NCBI GenBank assembly: GCA_022823235.1
Contig: JAJDXO010000039.1
Coordinates: 56,944 to 120,943 of the forward strand
DNA: 64,000 bases
DNA from: Rhodospirillales bacterium
GTDB lineage: Bacteria; Pseudomonadota; Alphaproteobacteria; Rhodospirillales; UBA2165
Reading direction: 5' to 3'
Below, in pieces: positions 1-9,116 of the stretch; position 1 is the stretch's first letter, and each line of letters starts with the position of its first letter. The notes under the pieces were generated by a model. The model saw only the letters and a list, made by a program, of their open reading frames with translations, searched no databases and was not told the origin of the DNA. The position numbers and the translations under genes are program-made.

Positions 1-48
1 ATGGATGAGGCTCTCCATCGTAAGGAACAAGAGATTATGCAGGTGTAA
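1..48 (+). CDS. frr: Ribosome recycling factor, last 15 codons
   Basis: An open frame runs from the window edge to a TAA and encodes MDEALHRKEQEIMQV. This resembles the C-terminal helix of ribosome recycling factor, which typically ends in a KE-(K/Q)-E-(I/L)-M-Q pattern. RRF, with EF-G, splits post-termination ribosomes in the cytoplasm. The stop is one base before the TTG proposed as the start of uppS, and frr-uppS-cdsA is a standard alphaproteobacterial order. Only the tail is present, so the call rests on this short match plus gene order. Confidence 0.75.
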   Translation: MDEALHRKEQEIMQV

Positions 49-49
49 C

Positions 50-790
50 TTGGCGAAAATTGCCCCCGAATATGGCGACGTTTCAGCCCCGCCGCCGGCG
101 CACATCGCGATTATCATGGATGGCAATGGCCGATGGGCGAAAGCCCGTGGGCTGCCGCGCATTGCCGGGCACCGAAAGGGCGCCGAGGCGGTACGATGCG
201 CCGTTGAGTCCTCGGTCAAGTACGGTGTGAGGTATCTCACGCTTTTCAGCTTTTCGTCCGAAAACTGGAAACGCCCGCTTGCGGAAATCGATGACCTGAT
301 GGGATTGCTGCGGCGCTATCTGAGAAGCGAGATCGCCGAATTGCACAGGAACGGCGTCTGTTTACGGGTGATCGGAGAGCGCCGGCATCTGGGCAAGGAT
401 ATTGTTGACCTGATCGAGCACTGCGAACGCCAAACGGCCGGCAATTCAACATTGGATCTGATTCTGGCTCTTAGCTATGGAGGACGCGCCGAATTGACCT
501 CGGCGATGCGGCAGATCGGTCGCAAAATCGAGAGCGGGGAGCTGGCTGCCGGTCGGATCGACGAAGATTGCGTGGCGTCGCACCTCGATACGATAGGGAT
601 TCCGGAACCGGACCTTCTGATCAGAACCGGCGGCGAGCAACGGATCAGCAATTTCCTGCTGTGGCAGTTGGCCTATTCCGAGTTCGTATTTTTGGACGCC
701 CATTGGCCCGATTTCTCCGAAGACCTGTTTCTCGATGCCATCGCGGAATTCAACCGAAGAGAGCGTCGGTATGGGGCAACCGGCGGGTGA
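50..790 (+). CDS. uppS: Undecaprenyl diphosphate synthase (cis-prenyltransferase)
   Basis: This cytosolic enzyme condenses isopentenyl diphosphate onto farnesyl diphosphate to make the C55 carrier for peptidoglycan and O-antigen. The catalytic motif DGNGRWA is at about residues 24-30, SFSSENWKRP at about 67-76, and the substrate-binding motif RTGGEQRISNFLLWQ at about 192-206. I chose the TTG one base after the frr stop. It gives 246 residues, normal for the family, with AGGTGT just upstream. An ATG 45 bases earlier would lie inside frr and add an unconserved leader. The 3' end overlaps cdsA by 20 bases. Confidence 0.95.
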   Translation: MAKIAPEYGDVSAPPPAHIAIIMDGNGRWAKARGLPRIAGHRKGAEAVRCAVESSVKYGVRYLTLFSFSSENWKRPLAEIDDLMGLLRRYLRSEIAELHRNGVCLRVIGERRHLGKDIVDLIEHCERQTAGNSTLDLILALSYGGRAELTSAMRQIGRKIESGELAAGRIDEDCVASHLDTIGIPEPDLLIRTGGEQRISNFLLWQLAYSEFVFLDAHWPDFSEDLFLDAIAEFNRRERRYGATGG

Positions 791-1580
791 GAGAACGCCC
801 GACACCCTGTATCACAGGGTCGTCTCGGCGGTGGTCCTGGTAACCATCGCTGTCGGTGCGACCTGGTTTGGCGCACCGGCGTTCGATATCTTTGTTGTGT
901 TTTTCGCCATGGCCATGATTTGGGAATGGGCAGGCATGTGCGGTATCCGGTTGAACAGCCTGACCGGTTGGCTTCTTGGCCTGGGCGTGCTGTTCGCCAT
1001 TCTGTTCGCCGCGCTGGAACGTTACGAGGGCACTGTGATTGCCGGTCTGGCATCGATAGTTCTTCTGGTGAGTCTGGGCGGCCGGCGGGAAAAGCGCTGG
1101 GCTGCCGCCGGCGTGCTTTATCTGGGCATACCCTGCATTGCCCTTGTCAGTCTTCGGCAACATCCGGAGTCCGGCATGGTGTACGTATTGGCATTGTTCG
1201 CCATCGTCTGGGCCAATGACATCGGAGGGTATGTCTTCGGACGGACGATAGGTGGTGCGAAGCTCGCTCCGAAAATCAGCCCCAACAAGACCTGGGCCGG
1301 CGCCGTCGGCGGTTTGGGCTGCGGTATCGCCGCGGCCGCCGCAATGGCGACGGTCGCCGGCGGCATGTCGGTGGCGTTGGCGGCATTGCTTGCCCTGGCA
1401 ATCGGGGCGGCGTCGCAGGTCGGCGACTTATTCGAATCGCGAATTAAGCGGCGGTTCGAGGTAAAGGACTCCGGGCGGCTGATCCCCGGTCATGGCGGTG
1501 TTCTTGATCGCGTTGACGGAGTCCTGGCGGCGGCGCCGTTGGCCGCCATCCTGACCGTTGCGGCACGAGCGGGGAATTGA
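771..1580 (+). CDS. cdsA: Phosphatidate cytidylyltransferase (CDP-diacylglycerol synthase)
   Basis: CdsA makes CDP-diacylglycerol from CTP and phosphatidic acid in the inner membrane, the branch point for phospholipid synthesis. The protein of about 269 residues is strongly hydrophobic with several membrane segments. It ends with the family signature: S-x2-KRR at about residue 225, then KDSGRLIPGHGGVLDRVDG to about 250. The ATG at 771 was preferred to one 36 bases upstream because the longer N-terminus is polar and out of character. The start lies inside uppS, so the two are probably translationally coupled. Confidence 0.95.
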   Translation: MGQPAGERTPDTLYHRVVSAVVLVTIAVGATWFGAPAFDIFVVFFAMAMIWEWAGMCGIRLNSLTGWLLGLGVLFAILFAALERYEGTVIAGLASIVLLVSLGGRREKRWAAAGVLYLGIPCIALVSLRQHPESGMVYVLALFAIVWANDIGGYVFGRTIGGAKLAPKISPNKTWAGAVGGLGCGIAAAAAMATVAGGMSVALAALLALAIGAASQVGDLFESRIKRRFEVKDSGRLIPGHGGVLDRVDGVLAAAPLAAILTVAARAGN

Positions 1581-1585
1581 ACCTT

Positions 1586-2764
1586 ATGGATTCTGCGCCC
1601 TCATCAGAGACGCCGCGCCGGGTGACGATCCTGGGTTCAACCGGCTCCATCGGCTGCAACACCCTCGATCTCATAGCACGGGAGCCGGACAAGTATGTGG
1701 TCGAAGCCATCACCGGCAACCGGAACACGGATCTGCTGGTGGTGCAGGCACTGAAGTTCAACCCGCAGATGGTGGCGGTGGCCTCCGAGGAAAATTATGC
1801 GTCGGTCAAGTCTGCTTTGTCGGGAACCGGCATCGAAGTCGGGGCCGGAGAGGAATCGATGGTCGAGGCGGCATCGCGTCCCGCCGATTGGGTCATGGCC
1901 GGTATCGTCGGCGGTGCCGGTCTGGCACCGACCATCGCCGCTGCCAGGCGCGGCGCAACGGTGGCACTCGCCAACAAGGAATGCCTGGTTTGTGCCGGTG
2001 ATTTGCTTTTGTCCGAAGTCGCCGACAGTGGTGCGACGCTTTTACCGGTCGATTCCGAACACAATGCGATCTTTCAGGTGTTCAATTTCGGCGAGCCTGA
2101 AAAAGTCGAGAGGGTCATTCTGACGGCGTCGGGCGGGCCCTTCCGGGAGACACCGCTTGCCGACATGCGGGACGTAACGCCCGAGCAGGCGGTCGCTCAC
2201 CCCAACTGGGACATGGGGGCCAAGATTTCGGTGGATTCGGCGACGATGATGAACAAGGGCCTCGAACTGATCGAGGCCCATTACCTGTTTCCCGTGGGGG
2301 AGAATCAGATCGAAATTCTGGTTCACCCCCAATCGGTCATCCATTCCATGGTTGCCTATATCGATGGCTCGGTCCTGGCCCAGTTGGGGACGCCGGATAT
2401 GCGTACGCCCATCTCCTACGCCTTGGGCTGGCCTCATCGAATTGCTGCGCCTTCACCGCGCCTCCGGCTCGAAGAAATCGGCCGGCTCACGTTTGAAGCA
2501 CCTGATTTTGAACGATTTCCGGCACTCCAGCTGGCCCGCGATGCCTTGCGGGCCGGCGGCGACGTGCCTACTATATTGAACGCGGCGAACGAGATTGCCG
2601 TGGAATTGTTTCTAGCCGGATCTCTTGGGTTTCTCGATATCGCCCGACTTGTTGAGGCGACGATTTCGGCGATTCCCATGTCCCGGCCGGGCTCAATCGG
2701 CGACGTTCTGGACTCGGATTCGAGAGCGAGAACCAAGGCGAGAGAACTAGCGGCGGATTTTTAG
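1586..2764 (+). CDS. dxr: 1-deoxy-D-xylulose 5-phosphate reductoisomerase
   Basis: The first committed enzyme of the MEP isoprenoid pathway converts DXP to MEP with NADPH and a divalent metal. GSTGSIG at about residues 17-23 binds the dinucleotide. NKECLVCAG, PVDSEHNAIFQ and the metal/substrate loop HPNWDMGAKISVDSATMMNK are all intact. It has 392 residues, as usual. The ATG at 1586 has GGGGA about 10 bases upstream; a TTG 9 bases earlier overlaps cdsA and is an alternative. Its product line feeds UppS, encoded two genes upstream. Confidence 0.96.
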   Translation: MDSAPSSETPRRVTILGSTGSIGCNTLDLIAREPDKYVVEAITGNRNTDLLVVQALKFNPQMVAVASEENYASVKSALSGTGIEVGAGEESMVEAASRPADWVMAGIVGGAGLAPTIAAARRGATVALANKECLVCAGDLLLSEVADSGATLLPVDSEHNAIFQVFNFGEPEKVERVILTASGGPFRETPLADMRDVTPEQAVAHPNWDMGAKISVDSATMMNKGLELIEAHYLFPVGENQIEILVHPQSVIHSMVAYIDGSVLAQLGTPDMRTPISYALGWPHRIAAPSPRLRLEEIGRLTFEAPDFERFPALQLARDALRAGGDVPTILNAANEIAVELFLAGSLGFLDIARLVEATISAIPMSRPGSIGDVLDSDSRARTKARELAADF

Positions 2765-2795
2765 CGCCGCGGAATAATTGGAATCGAGTGAAACT

Positions 2796-3935
2796 ATGGA
2801 AAGCCTCACCATTATCATTCTGGCGTTCATCGTTGCCATTGTAATATTGGTGTTTGTCCACGAATGGGGCCACTACTGGGTTGCCCGGCGGAATGGCGTT
2901 CGGGTGGAAGTATTCGCGGTTGGCTTTGGCCCCGAGATTAAGGGTTGGACCGACAAGAACGACACCAGGTGGAAGATTTGCGCATTCCCGCTCGGGGGAT
3001 ATGTAAAGATGTTCGGCGAGGGTGATACCCACGTCGAGGAAGACGGTACCGAGCGGGAGATGACGCCCGAAGAGAAGGCTGTATCCTTCCATAACAAGAG
3101 GCTGGGTCAGCGCGCAGCCATCGTCTTTGCCGGCCCGGCGGTCAACTACATCTTCGCGGCCATCGTATTCGCTATTTTCTTTGCAACGGCGGGTGTGCCG
3201 CAACCGTTTGAGGGACCACCGCCGTCCATCGTCGGCGGCGTCATTCCCGGCTCGGCGGCGGCGGAGGCCGGATTTCGGACTGATGACAAGATCATCGAAA
3301 TTAACGGCAAGAGGGTCACCTTGTTCTCGGAGATTTTCGACGCCGTGCGGGCAAGTCCCTCCAAGCCCATGGCAATTCGCGTCGAACGCGACGGCCAAAT
3401 TATCGATCTGACAGCCGTCCCCAAAGCAATAACCGAAAAGGATGACCAGGGAAATACCGTTGAGGTGGGGCGGCTGGGTGTCGGCGCGGGAGGCAATCGC
3501 TATGAGCGTCAGGACCCGCTGACCAGCGCCTGGATGGGCGTTCAGCAGACGGTTTTCATGACCGGTAGGATTTTGGAGTTTGTTGGCGGGCTGATTGTCG
3601 GAGAGCAATCGGCGAAAGACCTGGGGGGGCCGCTGCGAATAGCCCAGATTTCCGGCCACGCGGCACAAAACGGATGGCGGGACTTCGTGTGGCTGTTGGC
3701 GGTGCTCTCGGTCAATCTAGGGCTGATTAATTTGTTTCCCATTCCCATGCTCGACGGCGGTCACTTGGCGTTCTACGCCGTGGAAGCGGTGCGGGGGCGG
3801 CCCCTTGGACCGCGCGCGCAGGAGTACGGGTTCCGGTTCGGGCTTGTCCTGGTGCTCTGTCTATTCCTGTTCGTTACCTGGAACGATCTTGTCCATTTGA
3901 AGTTTTTCGAGTTTATTACAGGCCTTTTTACTTAG
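2796..3935 (+). CDS. rseP: Site-2 intramembrane zinc metalloprotease RseP/MmpA
   Basis: A membrane-embedded protease of the S2P family that cuts anti-sigma factors and remnant signal peptides. The zinc motif HEWGH is at about residues 22-26 in the first membrane helix. A PDZ domain follows at about 115-190, containing GSAAAEAGF. The second active-site element, PIPMLDGGHL, is near residue 320 and donates the third metal ligand. Length is 379 residues. A TTG 18 bases upstream could also start translation. It sits between dxr and bamA as in most Proteobacteria. Confidence 0.95.
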   Translation: MESLTIIILAFIVAIVILVFVHEWGHYWVARRNGVRVEVFAVGFGPEIKGWTDKNDTRWKICAFPLGGYVKMFGEGDTHVEEDGTEREMTPEEKAVSFHNKRLGQRAAIVFAGPAVNYIFAAIVFAIFFATAGVPQPFEGPPPSIVGGVIPGSAAAEAGFRTDDKIIEINGKRVTLFSEIFDAVRASPSKPMAIRVERDGQIIDLTAVPKAITEKDDQGNTVEVGRLGVGAGGNRYERQDPLTSAWMGVQQTVFMTGRILEFVGGLIVGEQSAKDLGGPLRIAQISGHAAQNGWRDFVWLLAVLSVNLGLINLFPIPMLDGGHLAFYAVEAVRGRPLGPRAQEYGFRFGLVLVLCLFLFVTWNDLVHLKFFEFITGLFT

Positions 3936-3963
3936 TGAATCGTCCGCAAAGGAACGTTTCTCC

Positions 3964-6228
3964 GTGATCACTCGCGCCGTTTTACTTATCGCCTTGCTAC
4001 TTGTTGGCATCGCGCCCGTGTCCGCCCAGCAGTCGGGTGGGCCGATCCGCGAGATCATCATTGAGGGATCCCAGCGCATCGAACAAAGCACGGTGCGATC
4101 CTACCTATTGGTCCGTGAGGGCGATCCCTTCGATGCGGAGCGCATCGACCGTTCGCTGAAAAGCCTGTTTGCCACCGGCCTGTTTGCGGACATCAGCATT
4201 GACCGGCGGGCACAAGCCCTGGTTATCCGGCTGGTGGAAAATCCAATCATCAATCGTATTGCGTTTGAGGGAAATCAACGGGTCGAGGATGAGGTACTGG
4301 AGGCCGAAGTGCAGTTGCGGCCCCGCGTGGTTTTCACGCGTACCAAGGTCCAGGAGGACCTCCAGCGGATTCTAGACGTTTACAAGGTACGGGGGAGATT
4401 TGCCGCATCCGTGGTGCCCAAGGTGATCCGCCTTGAGCAAAACCGGGTTGATTTGGTATTCGAGATTGAAGAGGGCGAACTGACCAAGGTGGAGAATATT
4501 CGCTTTGTCGGTAATCGCGCGATGGACGATTCCGATCTGCGGGAAGTGATCCGAACCAAAGAAGCGATTTGGTACCGTTTCTTCACCTCTGACGATACTT
4601 ATGATCCCGATCGCCTGGCTTTCGATCGGGAACTTCTGCGGCGTCACTATCTTTCCGAGGGATACGCCGACTTTCGGGTTCGCTCGGTGGTGGCTGAACT
4701 GACACCCGAAAGGGACTCCTTCTTTATCACTTTTACCGTCGATGAGGGCCAACGGTACAAATTCGGCACTTTCGACATCAGTTCCGAGTTGCGGGGCCTT
4801 GACGGTGACTCGTTGCGGGGGCTCGTTGAATTTGAGGAGGGTGACTGGTACGACAGCGGCCTCGTCGACGAAGTCGTCGACAAATTGACCGATGAGGTCG
4901 GCAATTTGGGATTCGCATTTGTCGACATTCGGCCAGAAATCGATCGCGACAGGGAAAACCGAACCATCGGTTTGAATTTCCGCATCAATGAAGGGCCGCG
5001 AGTGTTCGTGGAACGCATTGATATCACCGGAAATGTACGGACGATCGACAAGGTCATTCGGCGCGAATTTAGATTGGTCGAGGGAGACGCGTTCAACTCC
5101 GCCAAGCTTCGGCGCTCTCAACAAAGAATTCGAAACCTCGGCTACTTTAGTAACGTCGAGATCGATCAGGTGCCCGGAAGCGCGCCCGACAAGGCCGTTG
5201 TCTCGGCCAATGTCGAAGAGCAATCGACGGGTTCTCTGAGTGTAGGCGCCGGATTTTCGACGGATGCGGGGGTGCTCGGCGAATTCTCCATCCGGGAGCG
5301 AAATCTTCTCGGACGGGGACAAGAACTAGCGCTCTCCGTATCCATCGGCGCCAAGCAAAATCAGGTCGACCTTGCGTTTACCGAACCCTACTTTTTGGAT
5401 CGAGAGGTGCGGGCGGGCGTAGATCTCTTCCGACGTTCGAGAGATCTCCAATCTTCGAGGTCCCATGATTTCACCGAGACCGGGGGAGGAGTGCGGTTTG
5501 GCTATCCTTTAAGTGAAAATCTGTCCCAGAGCCTTCGGTACCAGTTCCGTGCGTCCGAGATTGAGAAAGTTCAAGCTAACGCTTCTAACCTAATCAAAGC
5601 CCAGGCAGGCACCCGCTACGTATCCGAGGTCTCGCAAACTCTATTGTATGATCAGCGGGATAGCCGAATTAATCCTACGGATGGCTATTTCGTTAGGCTC
5701 GGGTCAGATCTGGCGGGGCTCGGCGGTGACGTTGCCTATCTCCGCAATACCGCCTCGAGCGGCTACTACCTGCCCGTGGCCGACGAATGGGTACTTTCAA
5801 CCGGGGGCCGTGTCGGGTACATCGTGGGCCTTGGCGAAGATGTCGAGATCGCGGATAGATACTTCCTTGGTGGATCCACTTTGCGGGGATTCGAGTCTTC
5901 CGGCGTGGGGCCGCGCGACAAATCAACCGACGATGCCCTTGGCGGTGAGTGGGTCTATAATGGCACGGTCGAACTGGGTTTCCCGGTCGGACTTCCCAAC
6001 GAATTCGGTATCCGGGCGCGCATGTTCACCGATTTTGGCAGCGCCGGCGGCGTATCGCCGTCAAACGCGAACGTGCTGGATCCGGGAAGCCTGCGTCTGT
6101 CGGCGGGTGCCGGATTGGGCTGGTCTTCGCCATTGGGGCCGATCGCTATTGATTTTGGCTTTCCAATCCTTGAGGAAGACGAGGATAGGGACGAACTAAT
6201 TCGGATTAATTTCGGAACGCGATTCTAA
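3964..6228 (+). CDS. bamA: Outer membrane protein assembly factor BamA
   Basis: Core of the BAM machine that folds beta-barrel proteins into the outer membrane. A signal peptide ends near ...VSAQQ (about residue 21). Five POTRA repeats follow to roughly residue 370, then a 16-strand Omp85 barrel. The loop-6 motif appears as STLRGFE near residue 640, and the protein ends in the terminal Phe expected of outer membrane barrels. The start is GTG, with AAAGGAAC 8 bases upstream. The TAA stop shares one base with the skp ATG, so chaperone and assembly factor are co-translated. Confidence 0.96.
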   Translation: MITRAVLLIALLLVGIAPVSAQQSGGPIREIIIEGSQRIEQSTVRSYLLVREGDPFDAERIDRSLKSLFATGLFADISIDRRAQALVIRLVENPIINRIAFEGNQRVEDEVLEAEVQLRPRVVFTRTKVQEDLQRILDVYKVRGRFAASVVPKVIRLEQNRVDLVFEIEEGELTKVENIRFVGNRAMDDSDLREVIRTKEAIWYRFFTSDDTYDPDRLAFDRELLRRHYLSEGYADFRVRSVVAELTPERDSFFITFTVDEGQRYKFGTFDISSELRGLDGDSLRGLVEFEEGDWYDSGLVDEVVDKLTDEVGNLGFAFVDIRPEIDRDRENRTIGLNFRINEGPRVFVERIDITGNVRTIDKVIRREFRLVEGDAFNSAKLRRSQQRIRNLGYFSNVEIDQVPGSAPDKAVVSANVEEQSTGSLSVGAGFSTDAGVLGEFSIRERNLLGRGQELALSVSIGAKQNQVDLAFTEPYFLDREVRAGVDLFRRSRDLQSSRSHDFTETGGGVRFGYPLSENLSQSLRYQFRASEIEKVQANASNLIKAQAGTRYVSEVSQTLLYDQRDSRINPTDGYFVRLGSDLAGLGGDVAYLRNTASSGYYLPVADEWVLSTGGRVGYIVGLGEDVEIADRYFLGGSTLRGFESSGVGPRDKSTDDALGGEWVYNGTVELGFPVGLPNEFGIRARMFTDFGSAGGVSPSNANVLDPGSLRLSAGAGLGWSSPLGPIAIDFGFPILEEDEDRDELIRINFGTRF

Positions 6229-6818
6229 TGAAGCTACTCAGAACTCTCCCTATCCTTGCCCTGCCGGTTGCTGCGTTTCTGGTATTGGGCGGGATGGACG
6301 CCGCCTTCGCTCAGGGGCAGCCTGAACCCGAGGCCCGGCAGGGCCAACTCGGCATTCTCGATATCGAGATCATCCGCCGGCAGTCAAAGATGACCCGGGA
6401 CATGGACCGCCAGATCGGTGAATTACGGACCAAACTCGGAGACGAGGTAAAGGCGGAGGAAGCCGAGTTGCGGAAGGCTGCCGAGGAACTCGAACGGCAG
6501 CGTGTGATCGTCGCGCCCGAAGCCTATACCAAGAGCCGCGAGGAACTGCGCCAACGCACGGCGAAATTCCGGCGAGAGGCGAATGCGCGAAGCCAACGGT
6601 TAAACGCCATGCGGGGACAGGCGTTGAAGGCTTTCCAGGAAGAGCTCAACAAGGCAGTCCGGACCTATGCCCGGGCAAACAACTACATTTTGATCCTCAG
6701 CCGGCGGGAACTGGTATTTTTCGAGCGGCCATTGAACATTACGGCTGAGGTGATCAAGTTGTTGGATCAAAACGTTCCGTCCTATCAGCTCACGGACCCA
6801 GCCGCCGGCCAGAAATAG
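6228..6818 (+). CDS. skp: Periplasmic chaperone Skp/OmpH family
   Basis: Skp holds unfolded outer membrane proteins in the periplasm for delivery to BamA. The first 29 or so residues are a signal peptide ending at ...DAAFA. The mature protein begins with a short beta segment (LGILDIEIIRRQSKM) and then a long charged helix-rich region (about residues 65-140) that fits the Skp coiled-coil tentacles. At 196 residues it is slightly longer than E. coli Skp. It overlaps the bamA stop by one base and abuts lpxD. Confidence 0.9.
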   Translation: MKLLRTLPILALPVAAFLVLGGMDAAFAQGQPEPEARQGQLGILDIEIIRRQSKMTRDMDRQIGELRTKLGDEVKAEEAELRKAAEELERQRVIVAPEAYTKSREELRQRTAKFRREANARSQRLNAMRGQALKAFQEELNKAVRTYARANNYILILSRRELVFFERPLNITAEVIKLLDQNVPSYQLTDPAAGQK

Positions 6819-7844
6819 ATGGCCGATCCACGGTTCTTCAAATCCGCGGGGAGTTTTTCGTTAACCGAACTTGCCGACGTCTCGGGGTGTGAGGCTCGCG
6901 GTGACGATTCAGAGACCGCGAAATTCAACGACGTAGGCCCATTGACGTCTGCGGGGCCGGAAGCGGTGAGTTTTATCGACAACCGGCGCTATGTCGGGGA
7001 ATTTGAACGGAGCGGCGCGGGTGCGATTGTTCTGGCACCCGATCTCGCGGGCCGCGCCCCGGCCGGTGCGGCGCTTTTGATTTCGGAGGAACCCTACCGC
7101 GCCTTCGCCCTGATCGCCCAGGCGTTTTACCCGCCCGAGCACGGATCTCCGGAAATCTCCGAGCAGGCTCATATCGACCCCACGGCCAAATTGGGGGCAG
7201 GTGTCGGAATCGATCCCGGTGCGGTTGTCGGACCGGGGGCGGAAATCGGAGATGGGACCTTGGTGGGTGCGAATACGGTTATTGCACCGGGCGTTGCCGT
7301 TGGGAAAAATTGTGTTGTCGGGTCCAATGTCACCCTTGCCTACTGTCTAATTGGAGAGGCGGTGCGCATCCACCCCGGTGTCAGGGTCGGTCAAGACGGA
7401 TTTGGCTACGCGCCTGGAGCCGGCGGACACGAAAAGGTTCCGCAACTCGGCCGGGTGCTCATCGGCGATGGCGTGGAGATTGGCGCAAATGCCGCCATCG
7501 ATCGCGGTGCCGGACCGGATACCGTGATTGGGGCGGGAACGAAGATTGATAATCTCGTACATATCGCACATAACGTCCAAATTGGGGGGAATTGCCTAAT
7601 TGCAGGCCAGGTTGGCATGTCGGGTTCCGTTCGATTGGAAGACTTTGTCATGATGGGTGGGCAGGCTGGAATCAGCGGTCATTTGCACATTGGACCGGGG
7701 GCCCGAATCGCGGCACAGTCGGGTGTAACCAAGGATGTGCCGGCAGGCCAGACGGTCGTTGGCTTTCCCGCCGAGGAATCCAAAGGCTTTTGGCGGAAGT
7801 TGGCGCGGCTGAACCGATTGCTTAAGGGAGACGAGGGTCACTAG
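6819..7844 (+). CDS. lpxD: UDP-3-O-(3-hydroxyacyl)glucosamine N-acyltransferase
   Basis: Third enzyme of lipid A synthesis; it adds the second hydroxyacyl chain to UDP-glucosamine. An N-terminal uridine-binding domain (about 1-105) precedes a left-handed beta-helix made of hexapeptide repeats such as IGDGTL and VGANTV. The catalytic histidine is in HIAHN near residue 250. Length is 341 residues, normal for the family. The ATG follows the skp stop with no gap. The following fabZ, lpxA, lpxI and lpxB complete the early lipid A branch. Confidence 0.96.
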   Translation: MADPRFFKSAGSFSLTELADVSGCEARGDDSETAKFNDVGPLTSAGPEAVSFIDNRRYVGEFERSGAGAIVLAPDLAGRAPAGAALLISEEPYRAFALIAQAFYPPEHGSPEISEQAHIDPTAKLGAGVGIDPGAVVGPGAEIGDGTLVGANTVIAPGVAVGKNCVVGSNVTLAYCLIGEAVRIHPGVRVGQDGFGYAPGAGGHEKVPQLGRVLIGDGVEIGANAAIDRGAGPDTVIGAGTKIDNLVHIAHNVQIGGNCLIAGQVGMSGSVRLEDFVMMGGQAGISGHLHIGPGARIAAQSGVTKDVPAGQTVVGFPAEESKGFWRKLARLNRLLKGDEGH

Positions 7845-7847
7845 CGA

Positions 7848-8315
7848 ATGGATTCGGAAAGCAAGCAGGTCACCGATACGGTTCTGAATGTCGAGGACAT
7901 CATGCGGATTCTTCCTCACAGATATCCCATGCTGTTGGTTGATAGGATTGTGGATTTGGTCCCGCGGACCAGTGCAACCGGTATCAAGAACGTGACCGCG
8001 AACGAACCCTATTTTCCCGGCCATTTCCCGGAGCGGCCGGTCATGCCCGGTGTCATGATCATTGAGTGCATGGCGCAAACCGCGGCAACGCTCATTGTCT
8101 GGAGTATCGGGGAGGAATTAGAGGGCAAATTGGTTTACTTCATGTCCATCGATTCCGCGCGATTCCGCAAGCCGGTCGTGCCGGGCGACCGATTGGAGGT
8201 CCACGTCGAGGCCAAACAGCACCGGGGGCCGGTCTGGAAATTCGCCGGTGAAGGCAAAGTCGACGGCCAAGTGGTCGCCGAAGCGACCTACACCGCCATG
8301 ATCATGGACGATTAA
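7848..8315 (+). CDS. fabZ: 3-hydroxyacyl-ACP dehydratase FabZ
   Basis: FabZ dehydrates beta-hydroxyacyl-ACP in fatty acid elongation and competes with LpxA and LpxD for the same hydroxyacyl-ACP pool, which explains its place here. The hot-dog fold protein of 155 residues has [12 protein letters not shown] near residues 22-33. The catalytic His is in FPGHFPE (about His59) and the Glu in IIECMAQT (about Glu73). Three bases separate it from lpxD, and lpxA starts directly after its stop. Confidence 0.96.
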   Translation: MDSESKQVTDTVLNVEDIMRILPHRYPMLLVDRIVDLVPRTSATGIKNVTANEPYFPGHFPERPVMPGVMIIECMAQTAATLIVWSIGEELEGKLVYFMSIDSARFRKPVVPGDRLEVHVEAKQHRGPVWKFAGEGKVDGQVVAEATYTAMIMDD

Positions 8316-9116
8316 ATGTCCGGCGTTCACCCAACTGCGCTCATAGAGAGCGGCGCCCAAATCGGGGCGGACGTTGAAATTGGGCCGTACTCGTGTATCG
8401 GGCAGGACGTGGTGCTTGGTGATGGTGTGCGATTGGGATCTCATGTGGTGGTTACCGGTCGGACGCGTCTCGGGGACGGCACCCAGGTCTTTCCTTTTGC
8501 ATCGATCGGCCACCAGCCGCAGGACCTGAAGTACAAAGGCGAGAAATCGTCCCTGGAAATCGGCAGGAATAACGTCATCCGCGAGCACGTCACCATGAAC
8601 CCCGGAACCGAGGGCGGCGGGATGGTGACCCGCATCGGCGACGGTTGCCTGTTTATGGTGGCGGCGCACGTGGCTCATGACTGCCAGATCGGCGACAACG
8701 TCATCCTGGTCAATAATGCGACCCTCGCCGGCCATGTGGAAATCGGCGACTGGGCCATCGTCGGGGGACTTTCGGCCGTGCATCAATTTGTCCGTATCGG
8801 CCGGCACGCCATGATCGGGGGCATGACCGGGGTCGGGAACGATGTTATTCCCTACGGCTCGGTCGTCGGAAACCGCGGCCATCTCTCCGGTCTGAACCTC
8901 GTCGGGCTCAAGCGGCGGGATTTTTCTCGAGAGGTCATTCACGATCTCCGCCGGGCCTACAGGCTGATCTTTGCTCAGGAGGGCACCCAGTCGGAGCGGG
9001 TGACCGATGTGGCGGAGCTCTTCAGTCATGTCGAGCCGGTGATGGAGATCGTCAGATTTATCGGCGTCGATTCGGCCCGGGCGATCTGTCAGCCCCTGTT
9101 CGAGGATGCAGCCTAA
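8316..9116 (+). CDS. lpxA: UDP-N-acetylglucosamine acyltransferase
   Basis: First step of lipid A synthesis: transfer of a 3-hydroxyacyl group to the 3-OH of UDP-GlcNAc. The N-terminal two thirds are hexapeptide repeats forming a beta-helix. The catalytic His lies in HVAHDC (about His121), followed by GDNVILVNNATLAGHVEIG. The C-terminal helical domain is present (about 195-266). No gap to fabZ; the last 11 bases overlap lpxI. Confidence 0.96.
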   Translation: MSGVHPTALIESGAQIGADVEIGPYSCIGQDVVLGDGVRLGSHVVVTGRTRLGDGTQVFPFASIGHQPQDLKYKGEKSSLEIGRNNVIREHVTMNPGTEGGGMVTRIGDGCLFMVAAHVAHDCQIGDNVILVNNATLAGHVEIGDWAIVGGLSAVHQFVRIGRHAMIGGMTGVGNDVIPYGSVVGNRGHLSGLNLVGLKRRDFSREVIHDLRRAYRLIFAQEGTQSERVTDVAELFSHVEPVMEIVRFIGVDSARAICQPLFEDAA